DNA of 64,000 bases from the NCBI RefSeq assembly GCF_013141715.1, contig NZ_WHOA01000165.1, positions 124,001 to 188,000 on the forward strand, read 5' to 3'. Under the pieces are notes generated by a model. The model worked only from the letters and a program-made list of their open reading frames with translations. It did not search any database and was not told where the DNA came from. This DNA is from Paenibacillus phytorum (GTDB taxonomy: Bacteria > Bacillota > Bacilli > Paenibacillales > NBRC-103111). Positions 16,635 through 26,398 of this stretch are shown here, in pieces. A program made the position numbers and the translations under genes. Position 1 is the stretch's first letter. Each line of letters opens with the position of its first letter.

Positions 16635-17846
16635 ATGAACCAGTCATTATCACAATCTGCATCACAACATAAAGTGAAGCAAAATACAGGAACATGGGCG
16701 CTTCTTGCCCTTGCGATTAGCGCATTTGGAATCGGAACAACAGAGTTTGTACCAGTAGGCCTGCTCGCGTCTATCGCGAATGACTTAAACATTGGCATCA
16801 CGCTAGCTGGCCTTCTTATTTCTGGTTATGCGATTGGCGTCGCGGTCGGAGCGCCGATTCTCACCGCGCTCACCAATCGGATGAGCCGGAAATCCTTGCT
16901 CATGTCGCTGATGGTTGTTTTCATCATCGGTAACGCTGTCGCTGCACTTTCACCGTCATTTGAAATACTGCTTGTTGCACGTTTCATCACCGCATTTTCT
17001 CATGGTGTCTTTTTCTCCATTGGAGCGACCATTGCTGTTCAGCTCGTATCTCCAGAGAAAAAGGGCAGTGCCATTGCTCTCATGTTCACTGGTCTTACCA
17101 TCGCCATTGTTACCGGTGTTCCATTGGGGACATTTATCGGCCAAGCCTTCGGCTGGAGAGCAACTTTCTGGGGCGTTGCCTTACTAGGTGTAATTACGAT
17201 CATTTCCAGTGCCGCACTTATCCCTAAAAATCTCAAGCAATCTCCACCCGCTAAATTTTCAGACATGTTCCGTCTGCTCACCAATGGCCGTTTGGTCCTA
17301 GGCTTTCTTATCACGGCATTCGGTTATGGAGGGACGTTTGTTGCTTTCACTTATTTAACTCCACTCCTGCATGATGTGACTGGCATAAGTTCAGGCATGA
17401 TTAACATTATTTTGATCATTTATGGTGTTGCTGTTGCATTCGGTAACTCTGTTGGTGGCAAATTAGCAAATAAAAACCCTTTACGAGCACTATTTTGGAT
17501 GTTTATTATTCAAGCAGCCGTTCTAATCCTTTTAACATTCCTTGCTCCATTTAAAGTGGCTGGCGTGATTGGTGTTATCTTAATGGGCTTGCTTGCTTTC
17601 ATGAATGTGCCTGGTCTTCAATTATATGTCGTCCAATTGGCTGAAAAGTATGTACCTTCAGCGGTCGATGTTGCATCAGCGATCAATATTGCAGCGTTCA
17701 ACGTCGGTATTGCTATTGGCTCGATCGTCGGTGGGGTTGTTATCGACTCCATGGGTCTTGTTCATACCCCATGGGTTGGTGCTTTAATGGTTCTCGTTGC
17801 CATCCTACTCACTGGTATTTCTGCTAAGCTGGAACGGAAATCATAA
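16635..17846 (+). CDS. MFS drug/metabolite efflux transporter (DHA1 type)
   Basis: This 403-residue transporter has about 12 membrane helices and belongs to the DHA1 drug:H+ antiporter family. The opening helix with FGIGTTEFVPVGLL, the motif-A-like loop NRMSRK and the motif-C-like stretch GVPLGTFIGQAFGWR are visible. An AGGAGG site precedes the ATG. It is the first gene of a rightward operon with an LLM oxidoreductase and an aldo/keto reductase, behind repeated operators. A role in exporting a toxic electrophile or drug is inferred. It is clearly paralogous to the transporter at 20841-22049. Confidence 0.9.
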   Translation: MNQSLSQSASQHKVKQNTGTWALLALAISAFGIGTTEFVPVGLLASIANDLNIGITLAGLLISGYAIGVAVGAPILTALTNRMSRKSLLMSLMVVFIIGNAVAALSPSFEILLVARFITAFSHGVFFSIGATIAVQLVSPEKKGSAIALMFTGLTIAIVTGVPLGTFIGQAFGWRATFWGVALLGVITIISSAALIPKNLKQSPPAKFSDMFRLLTNGRLVLGFLITAFGYGGTFVAFTYLTPLLHDVTGISSGMINIILIIYGVAVAFGNSVGGKLANKNPLRALFWMFIIQAAVLILLTFLAPFKVAGVIGVILMGLLAFMNVPGLQLYVVQLAEKYVPSAVDVASAINIAAFNVGIAIGSIVGGVVIDSMGLVHTPWVGALMVLVAILLTGISAKLERKS

Positions 17847-17860
17847 TAGGAGGCATTTAT

Positions 17861-18820
17861 ATGTTTGAGCATCATCAAACTTATCAAAGGATGTACAAAG
17901 AAGGCGAGTTAACGCTTGGCCTCCACATTCCATTAGAAAACTTTCAATCAAATACACCTACGATGGCTAATCAGGTTGAGCTTGCACAAGCTGCTGAAGG
18001 ATACGGATTTACTACGCTCTGGCTCCGAGACGTTATTTTGGAAGATCCCCAGTTTGGGGATCCGGCTGTCGGTCAAATTTATGATAGTCTAATTTTCGGT
18101 ACGCACCTGCTTAGTCAGACCAAACAAATTGCGATTGGAACATCCGCGCTGGTACTTCCGCTTCGCCATCCACTGAGGATGGCGAAAGAAGTTGCTACCA
18201 TCGAAGCCCTCTTTCCCGAAAGGTTCATCATGGGAATATCATCTGGAGATAGACGAGCTGACTTCAAGGGTCTTGGCGTAGTTCATTCTAGCCGCGGCAG
18301 CCAGTTCCGTGAAGCCTTCTCCTATCTAGAAAAGGCGCTTTATGAAAACTATCCTAGAATTGACTCCAGTTATGGTCATATCGAGCAAGCAACACTCGTG
18401 CCAAAACTGAAGAATAGAATTCCTACCATGGTTACCGGTTTTGCACAGCAAGATCTCGATTGGCTTGGACAGAACGGCGATGGATGGATGTACTATCCAC
18501 AAGGACCTATGCGGCAGCTAGAAGCCATAACGGCATGGCGAGAGTCTGCTGACCGCCAAAACCATACGGAGTTTCGTCCATTCTCTATGCCTATGCATCT
18601 CGATTTAGCGGAAGATCCAGATGAAGAAGCAACACCCATTCGGCTTGGTTTTCGAATAGGAAGAAATAAACTAATCGAATTAATTGAAGTTTACAAAACG
18701 ATTGGTGTTAATCATCTCTTCTTTGCTCTCTTTGACAGCGATCGACCAGCTGGCGAGGTCATACATGAGCTTGGAGAATACGTGCTTCCGCACTTCCCAC
18801 CGCATCGAATCAGTCTTTGA
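17861..18820 (+). CDS. LLM-class (luciferase-like) flavin-dependent oxidoreductase
   Basis: This 319-residue TIM-barrel flavoprotein of the luciferase-like monooxygenase class has LAQAAEGYGFTTLWLRD, IGTSALVLPLRHPL and the SGD loop GISSGDR. These enzymes use reduced FMN or F420 to oxidise or reduce varied substrates. It begins 14 bp after the transporter stop with AGGAGG, so it is cotranscribed. In this setting it may help detoxify or modify the compound exported by the MFS protein, but the sequence gives no substrate. Confidence 0.88.
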   Translation: MFEHHQTYQRMYKEGELTLGLHIPLENFQSNTPTMANQVELAQAAEGYGFTTLWLRDVILEDPQFGDPAVGQIYDSLIFGTHLLSQTKQIAIGTSALVLPLRHPLRMAKEVATIEALFPERFIMGISSGDRRADFKGLGVVHSSRGSQFREAFSYLEKALYENYPRIDSSYGHIEQATLVPKLKNRIPTMVTGFAQQDLDWLGQNGDGWMYYPQGPMRQLEAITAWRESADRQNHTEFRPFSMPMHLDLAEDPDEEATPIRLGFRIGRNKLIELIEVYKTIGVNHLFFALFDSDRPAGEVIHELGEYVLPHFPPHRISL

Positions 18821-18894
18821 AATCATATGTCTAATTAAAAAAACAGTAACGGGTGGACATCGTTTTTTCACCCCAATATTAGGAGGATAATCAA

Positions 18895-19734
18895 ATGAAA
18901 CACTTACAAGATACAATTCAATTAAACCATGGGAAAGCTTTTCCTTGGCTAGGTCTAGGCGTCTTTCAGGTCGAGGATGGCGATACCGTCATTGCAGCCG
19001 TTGAAGAAGCCATTGTCATTGGTTACCGTCACATTGATACTGCAGCTATTTATCAGAACGAAGAAGGCGTTGGGGAAGGTATCAGGCGTGGCTTGAAACG
19101 CACGGGCCTTCAACGTGAAGACTTGTTTATCACCTCGAAATTATGGAATGCAGACCAAGGCTATGATAGCGCAATAGCAGCTTATGAGAAAAGCTTAAAG
19201 AATCTGGGATTAGAAAAGCTTGATTTATACCTTATACACTGGCCTGTTGAAAATAAATATCTAGAAAGCTGGAAAGCGCTCGAGTTTCTGTATAACGAAG
19301 GACGTGTGGGGGCTATTGGGGTTAGTAACTTTCACATCCACCACCTTGAAAACCTGCTTAAAGATGCAACTGTGAAACCGGCTATTAATCAAGTAGAGCG
19401 TCATCCGCGACTCGTTCAGAATGAACTTAAATCTTTTTTAGATAAAAACGGGATTCAAGCCGTCGCTTGGGCACCTCTGATGCAGGGAGAGATTCTGCAT
19501 GAACCCGTCATCCAAGCTATCGCAGACCGCGCGGGAAAATCAGTTGCCCAAATCGTCCTGCGTTGGCAGCTGCAAAGCGGCTGGGCAACGATTCCGAAAT
19601 CCATTCAAGCTAGACGCATTCAGTCCAATGCAGAAATCTTTGATTTCTCATTAAATGATACGGATATGGCAGCTATTTCGGCCCTTGATCAGCATCGCCG
19701 GGTGGGTCCAGACCCTGATAATTTTGATTTTTAA
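18895..19734 (+). CDS. Aldo/keto reductase
   Basis: This 279-residue NADPH-dependent carbonyl reductase has a complete catalytic tetrad: Asp48 and Tyr53 in HIDTAAIY, Lys82 in SKLWN and His115 in LIHWPVE. GVSNFH and the C-terminal IPKS cofactor-binding motif are also present. Bacterial relatives reduce methylglyoxal and other toxic aldehydes. It is the third gene of the MFS/LLM operon, 74 bp after the LLM gene with its own AGGAGG site. The group reads as a detoxification cassette. The C-terminus meets a strong hairpin shared with the convergent LysR gene. Confidence 0.92.
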   Translation: MKHLQDTIQLNHGKAFPWLGLGVFQVEDGDTVIAAVEEAIVIGYRHIDTAAIYQNEEGVGEGIRRGLKRTGLQREDLFITSKLWNADQGYDSAIAAYEKSLKNLGLEKLDLYLIHWPVENKYLESWKALEFLYNEGRVGAIGVSNFHIHHLENLLKDATVKPAINQVERHPRLVQNELKSFLDKNGIQAVAWAPLMQGEILHEPVIQAIADRAGKSVAQIVLRWQLQSGWATIPKSIQARRIQSNAEIFDFSLNDTDMAAISALDQHRRVGPDPDNFDF

Positions 19735-19771
19735 GTTTAAATTGAATAAGTTTTTAAAATTAGATTTAACA

Positions 19772-19816
19772 AACGAGGCTGTCCCAAAAGTCATTTGGGG
19801 ACAGCCTCGTTACCTT
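19772..19816. terminator. Bidirectional terminator between the aldo/keto reductase and LysR genes
   Basis: AACGAGGCTGTCCCAAA pairs with TTTGGGGACAGCCTCGTT (one bulged G). T and A runs lie on both sides, so it can end both convergent transcripts. The AGGCTGTCCCAAAAGT core recurs at 29306. Confidence 0.85.
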
Positions 19817-19824
19817 TTACTGCA

Positions 19825-20730
19825 CTAGAGGTCAGGTGATTTTTGTGAGTAAGTAGGAAGCATATTACCTTTAAGAGCTTCTATCATCATTCTTATTTTT
19901 GGCATTGTTGAATTTTTTATTTTAAAGGCAACGTATAAATCATTCGTTACTTTATAAGGCTTACAAATTATTTTCACTTTGTTTGTTTGCAAGGAGTTCG
20001 CCAGCATGTATGTAGGCAATAAACTAATTCCAGCTCCATGTTCGATAGCAGACAAAATAATATGCAAATCGGGTAAAACATGTTTTGGTTTCATCTGAGG
20101 ACGTTTTTGAAAGTTTTCTCTCCAAAATCTTCGGATAATGGGCAATTCTAGACCGTAACTAAGCCATGTTTGTGAACATAACCAAGCTTCTAACTGCTTC
20201 GAGTCATTGAAATCAGGTTCCTCATAATCATAAGGTGCTGTTACAACAAACTCTTCTTCTACATAATGCAGATATTCTATCCCAGGTGCTGAATACTTTT
20301 GTGAGGTCACGATGATATCTACCTTGTCTTCCGTTAATAGGTCTAAAATATAGGCTGCCAGCCCGTAATAAGCAATTACACGAATATGTAAGCTTCCGAG
20401 ATATGGAGCCATTCTTTCTCTAAAAAACTCATGCGCAGTGCCGATTTTTACAACCGGAAGCGTAGGCGATGAGACGGCTTTGAAACTTAGCGTTGCCAAC
20501 TCAAGTGACTCAATAAGAGGTGCCAAATAGGAATAAAGTTCTTTGCCTCGTTCAGTCGGAACCATTTTCCTTGATGTCCTTGTAAATAAAGGTTCGCCAA
20601 CCTCAGCTTCTAATGCAGCTAGATGTTGACTCATGGCCGGTTGTGTCATAATCCTCGTTTTGGCTGCTTCCGATACAGAATTATGTTTATATATAGTAAT
20701 AAAACTTCGATACCATTCAAAATTCGCCAT
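19825..20730 (-). CDS. LysR-family transcriptional regulator
   Basis: This 301-residue protein has the N-terminal winged helix-turn-helix of LysR regulators (SVSEAAKTRIMTQPAMSQHLAALEAEVGEPLF, in two parts around residues 18-50) and a C-terminal periplasmic-binding-protein-like effector domain. Its RBS is AGAGGA. It lies downstream of the minus-strand MFS gene but is separated from it by a terminator, and it converges on the MFS/LLM/AKR operon. LysR proteins commonly regulate adjacent genes, so either neighbouring transporter could be a target. The effector is unknown. Confidence 0.9.
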   Translation of the reverse strand: MANFEWYRSFITIYKHNSVSEAAKTRIMTQPAMSQHLAALEAEVGEPLFTRTSRKMVPTERGKELYSYLAPLIESLELATLSFKAVSSPTLPVVKIGTAHEFFRERMAPYLGSLHIRVIAYYGLAAYILDLLTEDKVDIIVTSQKYSAPGIEYLHYVEEEFVVTAPYDYEEPDFNDSKQLEAWLCSQTWLSYGLELPIIRRFWRENFQKRPQMKPKHVLPDLHIILSAIEHGAGISLLPTYMLANSLQTNKVKIICKPYKVTNDLYVAFKIKNSTMPKIRMMIEALKGNMLPTYSQKSPDL

Positions 20731-20828
20731 TTACAAGATCCTCTCGTACGATACTGTCTCATTCATCTATATTATATCCCCCCTCCATTCTGTTTTCACT
20801 ACACCTACGATTTACCTTCAATGACAAA

Positions 20829-20857
20829 GAGAGCCTCGAATCAAACTCGAGACTCCC
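20829..20857 (-). terminator. Terminator overlapping the end of the MFS gene
   Basis: GAGTCTCGA and TCGAGGCTC form a stem on the minus strand around the MFS stop codon at 20841. A pyrimidine-rich tail follows. The last codons of the gene are therefore part of the hairpin. Confidence 0.65.
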
Positions 20858-22049
20858 TTTTCATTTGCTGCCTTCCCCAGAGGGTAAAGAGAATACCTAC
20901 GACAGTAACCAGTGCAGCCACCCAAGGTACTGCTTGAAGTCCGCCACCAAATTTCTGCTCAATCACAACTCCTCCAAGGTATGCACCTAGAGCATTTCCC
21001 AGGTTAAAAGCGGCTATATTCAGCGTAGATGCTAAGGTAGGCGCTTCTTTGGCCGTATTTAACATGTGAAGTTGCAACCCAGGTACGATACCGAATGCCG
21101 CTATTCCCAAAATGAATATCGTAATCAAAGCGAGAATTTTGTTCTGATCGGTTAAACTAAACACGGCCAAAACAATTGCTAAGAGAGTAAGGATTCCAAT
21201 AAGTGAGGGCATCAGTTTTCGGTCTGCTAGTTTTCCGCCATAAATATTCCCTATGGTTATTCCTAGACCAAACAAGACAAGGATGTAGGAGACTGAACTT
21301 GGTGAGAATCCTGTTATATCCACCAAAATCGGTGCTATATAGGTAAAGGCTGTAAAGACACCTCCAAATCCAAACACAGTCATCAATAGCGCGATATGAA
21401 CGACAGGCTTCCGTAAGACACCTAGTTCCTGACGCAAGCTTGATTGTACAGCTTTGACATGCGGGACGAGCACCACAACACCAACTAGTGCTATGATCCC
21501 AATGATGGTGATTGCCCAGAACGTAGACCGCCAGCCATAAGCTTGTCCCAAAAACGTTCCTATCGGAACACCCAAGATGTTTGCCAAGGTTAACCCCGTA
21601 AACATGATCGCAATAGCACCCGCTCGCTTCTCTTTGGGAACCAACTGCGCCGCGACTACCGAACCTACACCAAAAAAAGAGCCGTGCGTCAACGCTGCAA
21701 TGATGCGAGCAATCATGAGTACAAAGTAGTTCGGTGAAAGTGCTGCTAGTGCGTTCCCTGCAATAAAAATAAGCATAAGTAAAATTAAGAGCGCCTTACG
21801 CTGCATTTTGTGTGTCGCGATTGTGATGAAAGGCGCTCCAATTGCAACTCCCAGCGCATAACCAGTGATAAGCATGCCGGCTGAAGGGATAGAAACACTC
21901 AGGCTTACTGCCACTTCCGGTAGCAAACCCATAATAATGAATTCGGTCATTCCGATGGCAAAAGCCCCTAAAGTGAGTGCGTATAAAGCTATTTTCGACC
22001 CTTTACGTATAGAGACTGAAGTTTGATCAGAAAGGCTAGTTGTACTCAA
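20841..22049 (-). CDS. MFS efflux transporter (DHA1 type), paralogue of 16635-17846
   Basis: This transporter of about 402 residues has 12 predicted helices and the same subfamily marks as the gene at 16635: AIGMTEFIIMGLLPEVA, ARIIAALTHGSFFGVG and GVPIGTFLGQAYGWR. I chose the TTG at 22049 because AAAGGAGGG lies 7 bp upstream. A start at 22091 would add 14 non-homologous residues. It follows the DJ-1-type gene by 81 bp, with a weak terminator between them. Drug or metabolite export is likely; the substrate is unknown. Confidence 0.88.
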   Translation of the reverse strand: MSTTSLSDQTSVSIRKGSKIALYALTLGAFAIGMTEFIIMGLLPEVAVSLSVSIPSAGMLITGYALGVAIGAPFITIATHKMQRKALLILLMLIFIAGNALAALSPNYFVLMIARIIAALTHGSFFGVGSVVAAQLVPKEKRAGAIAIMFTGLTLANILGVPIGTFLGQAYGWRSTFWAITIIGIIALVGVVVLVPHVKAVQSSLRQELGVLRKPVVHIALLMTVFGFGGVFTAFTYIAPILVDITGFSPSSVSYILVLFGLGITIGNIYGGKLADRKLMPSLIGILTLLAIVLAVFSLTDQNKILALITIFILGIAAFGIVPGLQLHMLNTAKEAPTLASTLNIAAFNLGNALGAYLGGVVIEQKFGGGLQAVPWVAALVTVVGILFTLWGRQQMKRESRV

Positions 22050-22082
22050 GTTCGGTCCCTCCTTTAATGAATGCAAATAATA

Positions 22083-22110
22083 ACAGGACAACAGATGAAT
22101 GTCGTCCTGT
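22083..22110 (-). terminator. Weak terminator after the DJ-1/PfpI gene
   Basis: ACAGGACGACA pairs with TGTTGTCCTGT on the minus strand (one G-U pair), followed by TATTATTTG. Partial readthrough into the MFS gene is possible. Confidence 0.55.
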
Positions 22111-22130
22111 CATGGGCTACAAATGAAAAA

Positions 22131-22790
22131 CTAGTTCAGTTTGGCGATAACTTCTTTGGCTACGCTAAGTGTTGATTGCGGATTTTGACCTGTAATTAAA
22201 TTTCCATCAACTTCAAAATGATCGCTCCAATCTGGTGCGGCAACAAAGATCGGGCCCGCCTCACGAAGCTTGGACTCTAATAAGAAAGGCATATCTTGAT
22301 CCAAACCAGCCGCTTTTTCTTCCGTATCTGTAAAGGCTGTAATACGTTTACCTTCGATTAGATATTTTCCGTCAGATAACTTTGCATTTACCAAACCTGC
22401 TGGTCCATGACATACTGCAGCTACGATTTTTTCGGCCTCATAAAATTCTCTGAGCAAGGATTGAAGCTTTTCGTTATCCGGCAGATCAAACATCGTTCCG
22501 TGACCGCCTGGCAAGTAAATCACATCATAATCCGCAGCCTTAACCTCATTTAGTTTGATAGTATCCGCAAGAAATTGTTCAGTATCCAATATTTCTTGAT
22601 GCAAATCAGCACTCAAACTATTTTTATCAATAGGTGTTTTACCGCCTAAAGGACTAGCTACTGTGATATCAAATCCTTGCTTTGAAAACTCAATATAAGA
22701 CTCAGCAAATTCCGAAAGCCAAAGTCCTGTAGACTTTTCACTGTTTATTTGACTGGCTGAAGTGACCACGATTAATATATTTTTTTTCAT
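22131..22790 (-). CDS. DJ-1/PfpI superfamily protein (type 1 glutamine amidotransferase-like)
   Basis: This 219-residue protein has the DJ-1/PfpI fold. LPGGHGTMFDLP (93-104) and the nucleophile elbow AVCHGP with Cys127 are clear, and the size matches the Hsp31/glyoxalase III branch. Such proteins convert methylglyoxal without glutathione or repair glycated molecules. The start at 22790 has GAGGAGAGG upstream, and the predicted promoter (-10 at 22834-22839) excludes the longer frame that begins at 22925. It lies next to MFS and LysR genes and near the aldo/keto reductase, so reactive-carbonyl stress is a plausible theme. Confidence 0.9.
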   Translation of the reverse strand: MKKNILIVVTSASQINSEKSTGLWLSEFAESYIEFSKQGFDITVASPLGGKTPIDKNSLSADLHQEILDTEQFLADTIKLNEVKAADYDVIYLPGGHGTMFDLPDNEKLQSLLREFYEAEKIVAAVCHGPAGLVNAKLSDGKYLIEGKRITAFTDTEEKAAGLDQDMPFLLESKLREAGPIFVAAPDWSDHFEVDGNLITGQNPQSTLSVAKEVIAKLN

Positions 22791-22833
22791 TTTGTTTCCT
22801 CTCCTCTGTATCTGTTTTCTTGTTACAAGCCCT

Positions 22834-22863
22834 ATTGTATCTTTAGATAATCTATAAATCCAA
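22834..22863 (-). promoter_or_regulatory. Predicted promoter of the DJ-1/PfpI gene
   Basis: On the minus strand a -35 TTGGAT (22858-22863) and a -10 TACAAT (22834-22839) are 18 bp apart, about 44 bp upstream of the ATG at 22790. This supports the shorter start. Confidence 0.5.
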
Positions 22864-22996
22864 TTAGATATTTGATGTTTATCCATAAAAATATTTATAC
22901 ATTTAGCTATGTAATAAACAACCAAAAAAGCATAAAAAATCCCCTCCGGTAAACAGTGTTAGTCCATCGGATACCTTTTCATCATCGGCAAACGGA

Positions 22997-23029
22997 AACA
23001 AGCCGCAGAGCTATCTCAGCGGCTTGTTC
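22997..23029 (-). terminator. Terminator hairpin of the GH38 gene
   Basis: AACAAGCCGC pairs with GCGGCTTGTT around a 12-base loop, 20 bp after the alpha-mannosidase stop. The T-tract is poor, so termination may be incomplete. Confidence 0.6.
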
Positions 23030-23048
23030 AAGAATATATCAAATTATG

Positions 23049-26000
23049 CTAGCAAATATGAATGATAAACGTTTTGATCTCGTAAGGGTTCAGCTGAACA
23101 TCAATCAATGATTCGTAATGACAATCACCAAGAGGCCTTTCGAGCAGGTCGCATTCCTGCCAGGACATGACCTTAACATCGCTCGAAATTTGCGTTTGGC
23201 CGCTAATACCTGCAAACTCGTGAATTCGGAGAATAATCGCGTCATGATCCTCTGCTTTTTTTACCGCATCGATCATAACATGATCGCTCGATAGACGGAA
23301 CAAGCTGAACGAGTCTTCGGTAGACTTGCCGAGCACAAACGTTAACGGATTGTTAAGCGACCAAGCGGACTGCACCGTTCCACCGTTATACCAGTCGCTG
23401 GCATGAGGGAAGAGTGAATACGTAAATTCATGCTCTCCTTGATCGGCCGTCGGGTCTGGAACCATAGCGGACTTGATCAGGGTAAGACGCATCACATGGT
23501 CTTTTACATCATAACCGTATTTACAATCGTTCATCAGACTGACGCCATATCCGCGTTCGGACAAATCGGCCCACTGATGGCCAACCGTTTCAAACCGGGC
23601 ATAGTCCCAGCTTGTATTCCAATGGGTCGGACGCTTCACGTTGCCGAATTGAATATCGTAAGTCGCTTCCGTTGCCCGGATTCGCAGCGGAAAAGCTACT
23701 TTCAACAGTTTGCGCTGTTCATTCCAATTAACGTGGGTCTGGAAATCGATTCTGCGACTGTACGCATAGAGCACCATATCCTGCACCACGGTAGAATCCA
23801 TATAGGACCACTCGAAACGGATTACCACAGCCAAAGGACCGCTGTCCGTTACTTCGATCCGGGTCAGAATATTCACTTCCTGCTTTTTCTCCGTGTAAAA
23901 GATGTCAATATCCCACGCTTCGTGCCGGCCTTTCGGCTTATCTTCGAACACTTCGAAACGATTCCCTGTTTCGCCTGCGGCGAGTATTTCCCGGCGCTCA
24001 ATTCGATCGTAAAGACGGACAATCTGACCAAAGTCATTCCATTCTATTTCATAATAAGGCGTCACAAACCCATGATCCAACTTCATGAATTTATTCTCTG
24101 CTATAGCCTGCACAGTCTGATCGACCCGTTCCTTTCGATGGATGACAGCGAATCCCATCGGAGAGATTCTTTCTACGTTTACCCACCAGTTTCCACCTAC
24201 AAGCTGAGCCTCCAGTGGTCGATCCGAAGCATCAAACCACCCTACTCCGGCTTCCTCCGTTTGCTTTTCGGTAATGCAAACGAGATCTGTTCTCTCCCAC
24301 GAAGAACCGTTAAACACAGTCACTTCGCATCCCTTTTCCCTACCCGCTGTCAAAAGCAAAGCTGACTGATCCCACACCTTTTGACCTATCGTTAACGCCT
24401 CTTCGTATTCGACTCTGCTGTCCTCATACACCTCGCGGATCGACGATCCAGGGATAATATCGTGGAATTGGTTGCGCAAAATAATTTTCCAGCCTTCATG
24501 CAGCGCAGGGGAAGTTTCGGCTTCCGCCGCTTTACCTTTGGCATTCAAAATATAGCTCATGACCTGCACCCATTCCGTTTCCCGATACAGCAGCTCCAGC
24601 TTGCGATTCATCCGTTTGTTGTAAGCCTGACTCGTATAAGTACCGCGGTGCAGCTCCAAATACAACTCGCCGTCCCACGTGTGCACGTATGAATTGGTGT
24701 TGCTGATGCTCGCCTGCAATTCGTTAAAATACTCATCAGCACGCCCCGTCTTCACATGAGGAATGCCTGGAATATCGTCCAGCCTGCGTCGCATCTCTAG
24801 CATCTCACGATTGACACCTCCGCCGCCGTCGCCGAACCCGTAAGCAAGCAGCAAATTCGTATTGAGCGTCTTATCACGGTAGCTTTCCCAGATCCCCTGT
24901 ACCGATGAAGGCGTCACTTTCCCGTTGTACGTGTAATAAAAGGCTCCTTCGCTCGAACCGGGATCCGGCGTAGTAATAAAATGGGTCAGTACTTCCGTCC
25001 CGTCAATACCCCGCCATTTAAAAGTGTCATGAGGCATCCGGTTATATTGGTTCCAGCTGATTTTGGTCGTCATAAACGATTCGATGCCAGATTTGCGTAA
25101 AATTTGCGGCAGCGCCCAACTGTAGCCAAACACGTCAGGCAGCCATAAATACTTGCATTCCACACCGAATTCCTCACGGAAAAATCGGGTTCCGTACAAC
25201 AGCTGCCGCACCAGAGATTCCCCAGAGGCTAAGTTGCAATCCGCCTCCAGCCACATTGCTCCACCGGCTTCCCAGCGACCTTCCTTGATGCGTTCCTTCA
25301 TACGCTCGTAAATTTGTGGATAATCAGACTTGATATATTCATACAGCTGCGGCTGTGTTTGCAAAAAGATATACTCCGGATACTGCTCCATCAAACGCAG
25401 TACGGTTGAAAACGATCTCGCTGCCTTTTCCCTCGTATGCTTCAGCTGCCACAACCAAGCTACATCTATATGCGTATGTCCGATACACTGTACCACAACC
25501 GAGTGAAGCTTGGGCATCGACGACAAAGTCTGCCGGAGTTGTTCACGTGCCTTTTCGACTGACTTGTAAAAGCCTTCGCTCCCTGGCCTCGACCAGTCGA
25601 GTATTAAGAAGGCCTGATCCAGCATAGAAAGCAGCTGATGGCGCTCCGGACGATTTTCGTCTAGTATACGGACCGTTTCCAGCAGCGCTTTAGCCGTATA
25701 GTATAAATCGTCCGCGTATTCATCCAACCAACAAACAGAAGCCAGCCCCAGCTGGCTCTCCATCTCGCGGTGGCTCTCATATCCCCCTAGCCCTGACCAC
25801 AAGCGGAAGCGTAGCTGAGCAGTATGACCGATCACAACTTCAGGCATAAAAACTTCCTCATGATTCGAGTCTACTCCTTGATACGGCTCTCCGTTCAGAA
25901 ATAGCAGCGATTCGAACCCGCTGTTCGTTCCACCTCCAGTTTGTCCTAGGCAGAACCGGCCAAGTACCTTTCTTCCTTCCCACTCAGCGGGAATCCTCAC

Positions 26001-26210
26001 ATCTGCAGCCAGCCAGTAGTACACATCGCGGCCTTTCCAGCGGTCACCTATACGTATGTCCATCCACTCGCCGTCTTCCGACGGATACGCTCCAATTGTG
26101 CCATCCTCATCCAGTTTGATTCGAAACTTATCTATGTGCCGTTCATCGCGATAGCGGTACGACTCCAACTCATTTATGCGTGACTGCAATTTCTCCACGG
26201 TCCAAAACAT
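23049..26210 (-). CDS. Glycoside hydrolase family 38 alpha-mannosidase
   Basis: This 1053-residue protein cleaves alpha-mannosides, probably in the cytoplasm because no signal peptide is seen. It has the GH38 layout: an N-terminal beta-rich region, the catalytic barrel with GHTHIDVAWLW (244-254) carrying zinc ligands and WLPDVFGY with the likely nucleophile Asp359, a helical middle domain, and a long C-terminal beta domain. The start at 26210 follows GGAGGAG. The longer frame from 26309 would add 33 residues lacking homology. It is a single-gene unit between two hairpins. It may process oligosaccharides imported by one of the sugar transporters, but no transporter is next to it. Confidence 0.94.
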   Translation of the reverse strand: MFWTVEKLQSRINELESYRYRDERHIDKFRIKLDEDGTIGAYPSEDGEWMDIRIGDRWKGRDVYYWLAADVRIPAEWEGRKVLGRFCLGQTGGGTNSGFESLLFLNGEPYQGVDSNHEEVFMPEVVIGHTAQLRFRLWSGLGGYESHREMESQLGLASVCWLDEYADDLYYTAKALLETVRILDENRPERHQLLSMLDQAFLILDWSRPGSEGFYKSVEKAREQLRQTLSSMPKLHSVVVQCIGHTHIDVAWLWQLKHTREKAARSFSTVLRLMEQYPEYIFLQTQPQLYEYIKSDYPQIYERMKERIKEGRWEAGGAMWLEADCNLASGESLVRQLLYGTRFFREEFGVECKYLWLPDVFGYSWALPQILRKSGIESFMTTKISWNQYNRMPHDTFKWRGIDGTEVLTHFITTPDPGSSEGAFYYTYNGKVTPSSVQGIWESYRDKTLNTNLLLAYGFGDGGGGVNREMLEMRRRLDDIPGIPHVKTGRADEYFNELQASISNTNSYVHTWDGELYLELHRGTYTSQAYNKRMNRKLELLYRETEWVQVMSYILNAKGKAAEAETSPALHEGWKIILRNQFHDIIPGSSIREVYEDSRVEYEEALTIGQKVWDQSALLLTAGREKGCEVTVFNGSSWERTDLVCITEKQTEEAGVGWFDASDRPLEAQLVGGNWWVNVERISPMGFAVIHRKERVDQTVQAIAENKFMKLDHGFVTPYYEIEWNDFGQIVRLYDRIERREILAAGETGNRFEVFEDKPKGRHEAWDIDIFYTEKKQEVNILTRIEVTDSGPLAVVIRFEWSYMDSTVVQDMVLYAYSRRIDFQTHVNWNEQRKLLKVAFPLRIRATEATYDIQFGNVKRPTHWNTSWDYARFETVGHQWADLSERGYGVSLMNDCKYGYDVKDHVMRLTLIKSAMVPDPTADQGEHEFTYSLFPHASDWYNGGTVQSAWSLNNPLTFVLGKSTEDSFSLFRLSSDHVMIDAVKKAEDHDAIILRIHEFAGISGQTQISSDVKVMSWQECDLLERPLGDCHYESLIDVQLNPYEIKTFIIHIC

Positions 26211-26351
26211 CCAATTTCTCCTCCTTATTCTTACTAGTATGTCTATTGTAATGGATGCGAAGCTCCTTATGTGATAGGTAATTTGATGATACTGAGGGGG
26301 TAAAATCATTAAATATGATTCTTATTGGGTTCAAGATAGACGTAATACGAG

Positions 26352-26385
26352 AAAAAATCAAAAAGACTGCCACCAGGCAGCCCTT
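26352..26385 (-). terminator. Terminator of the ATP-grasp gene
   Basis: On the minus strand GGGCTGCC and GGCAGTCT form an imperfect stem around TGGT, followed by TTTTTGATTTTTT. Confidence 0.75.
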
Positions 26386-26398
26386 TTGATATTATGCT

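Noticed and set aside
23430..24365. Open frame of 311 codons on the plus strand
   Set aside because: It lies antisense inside the well-supported GH38 gene, has no ribosome binding site and shows no protein family features.
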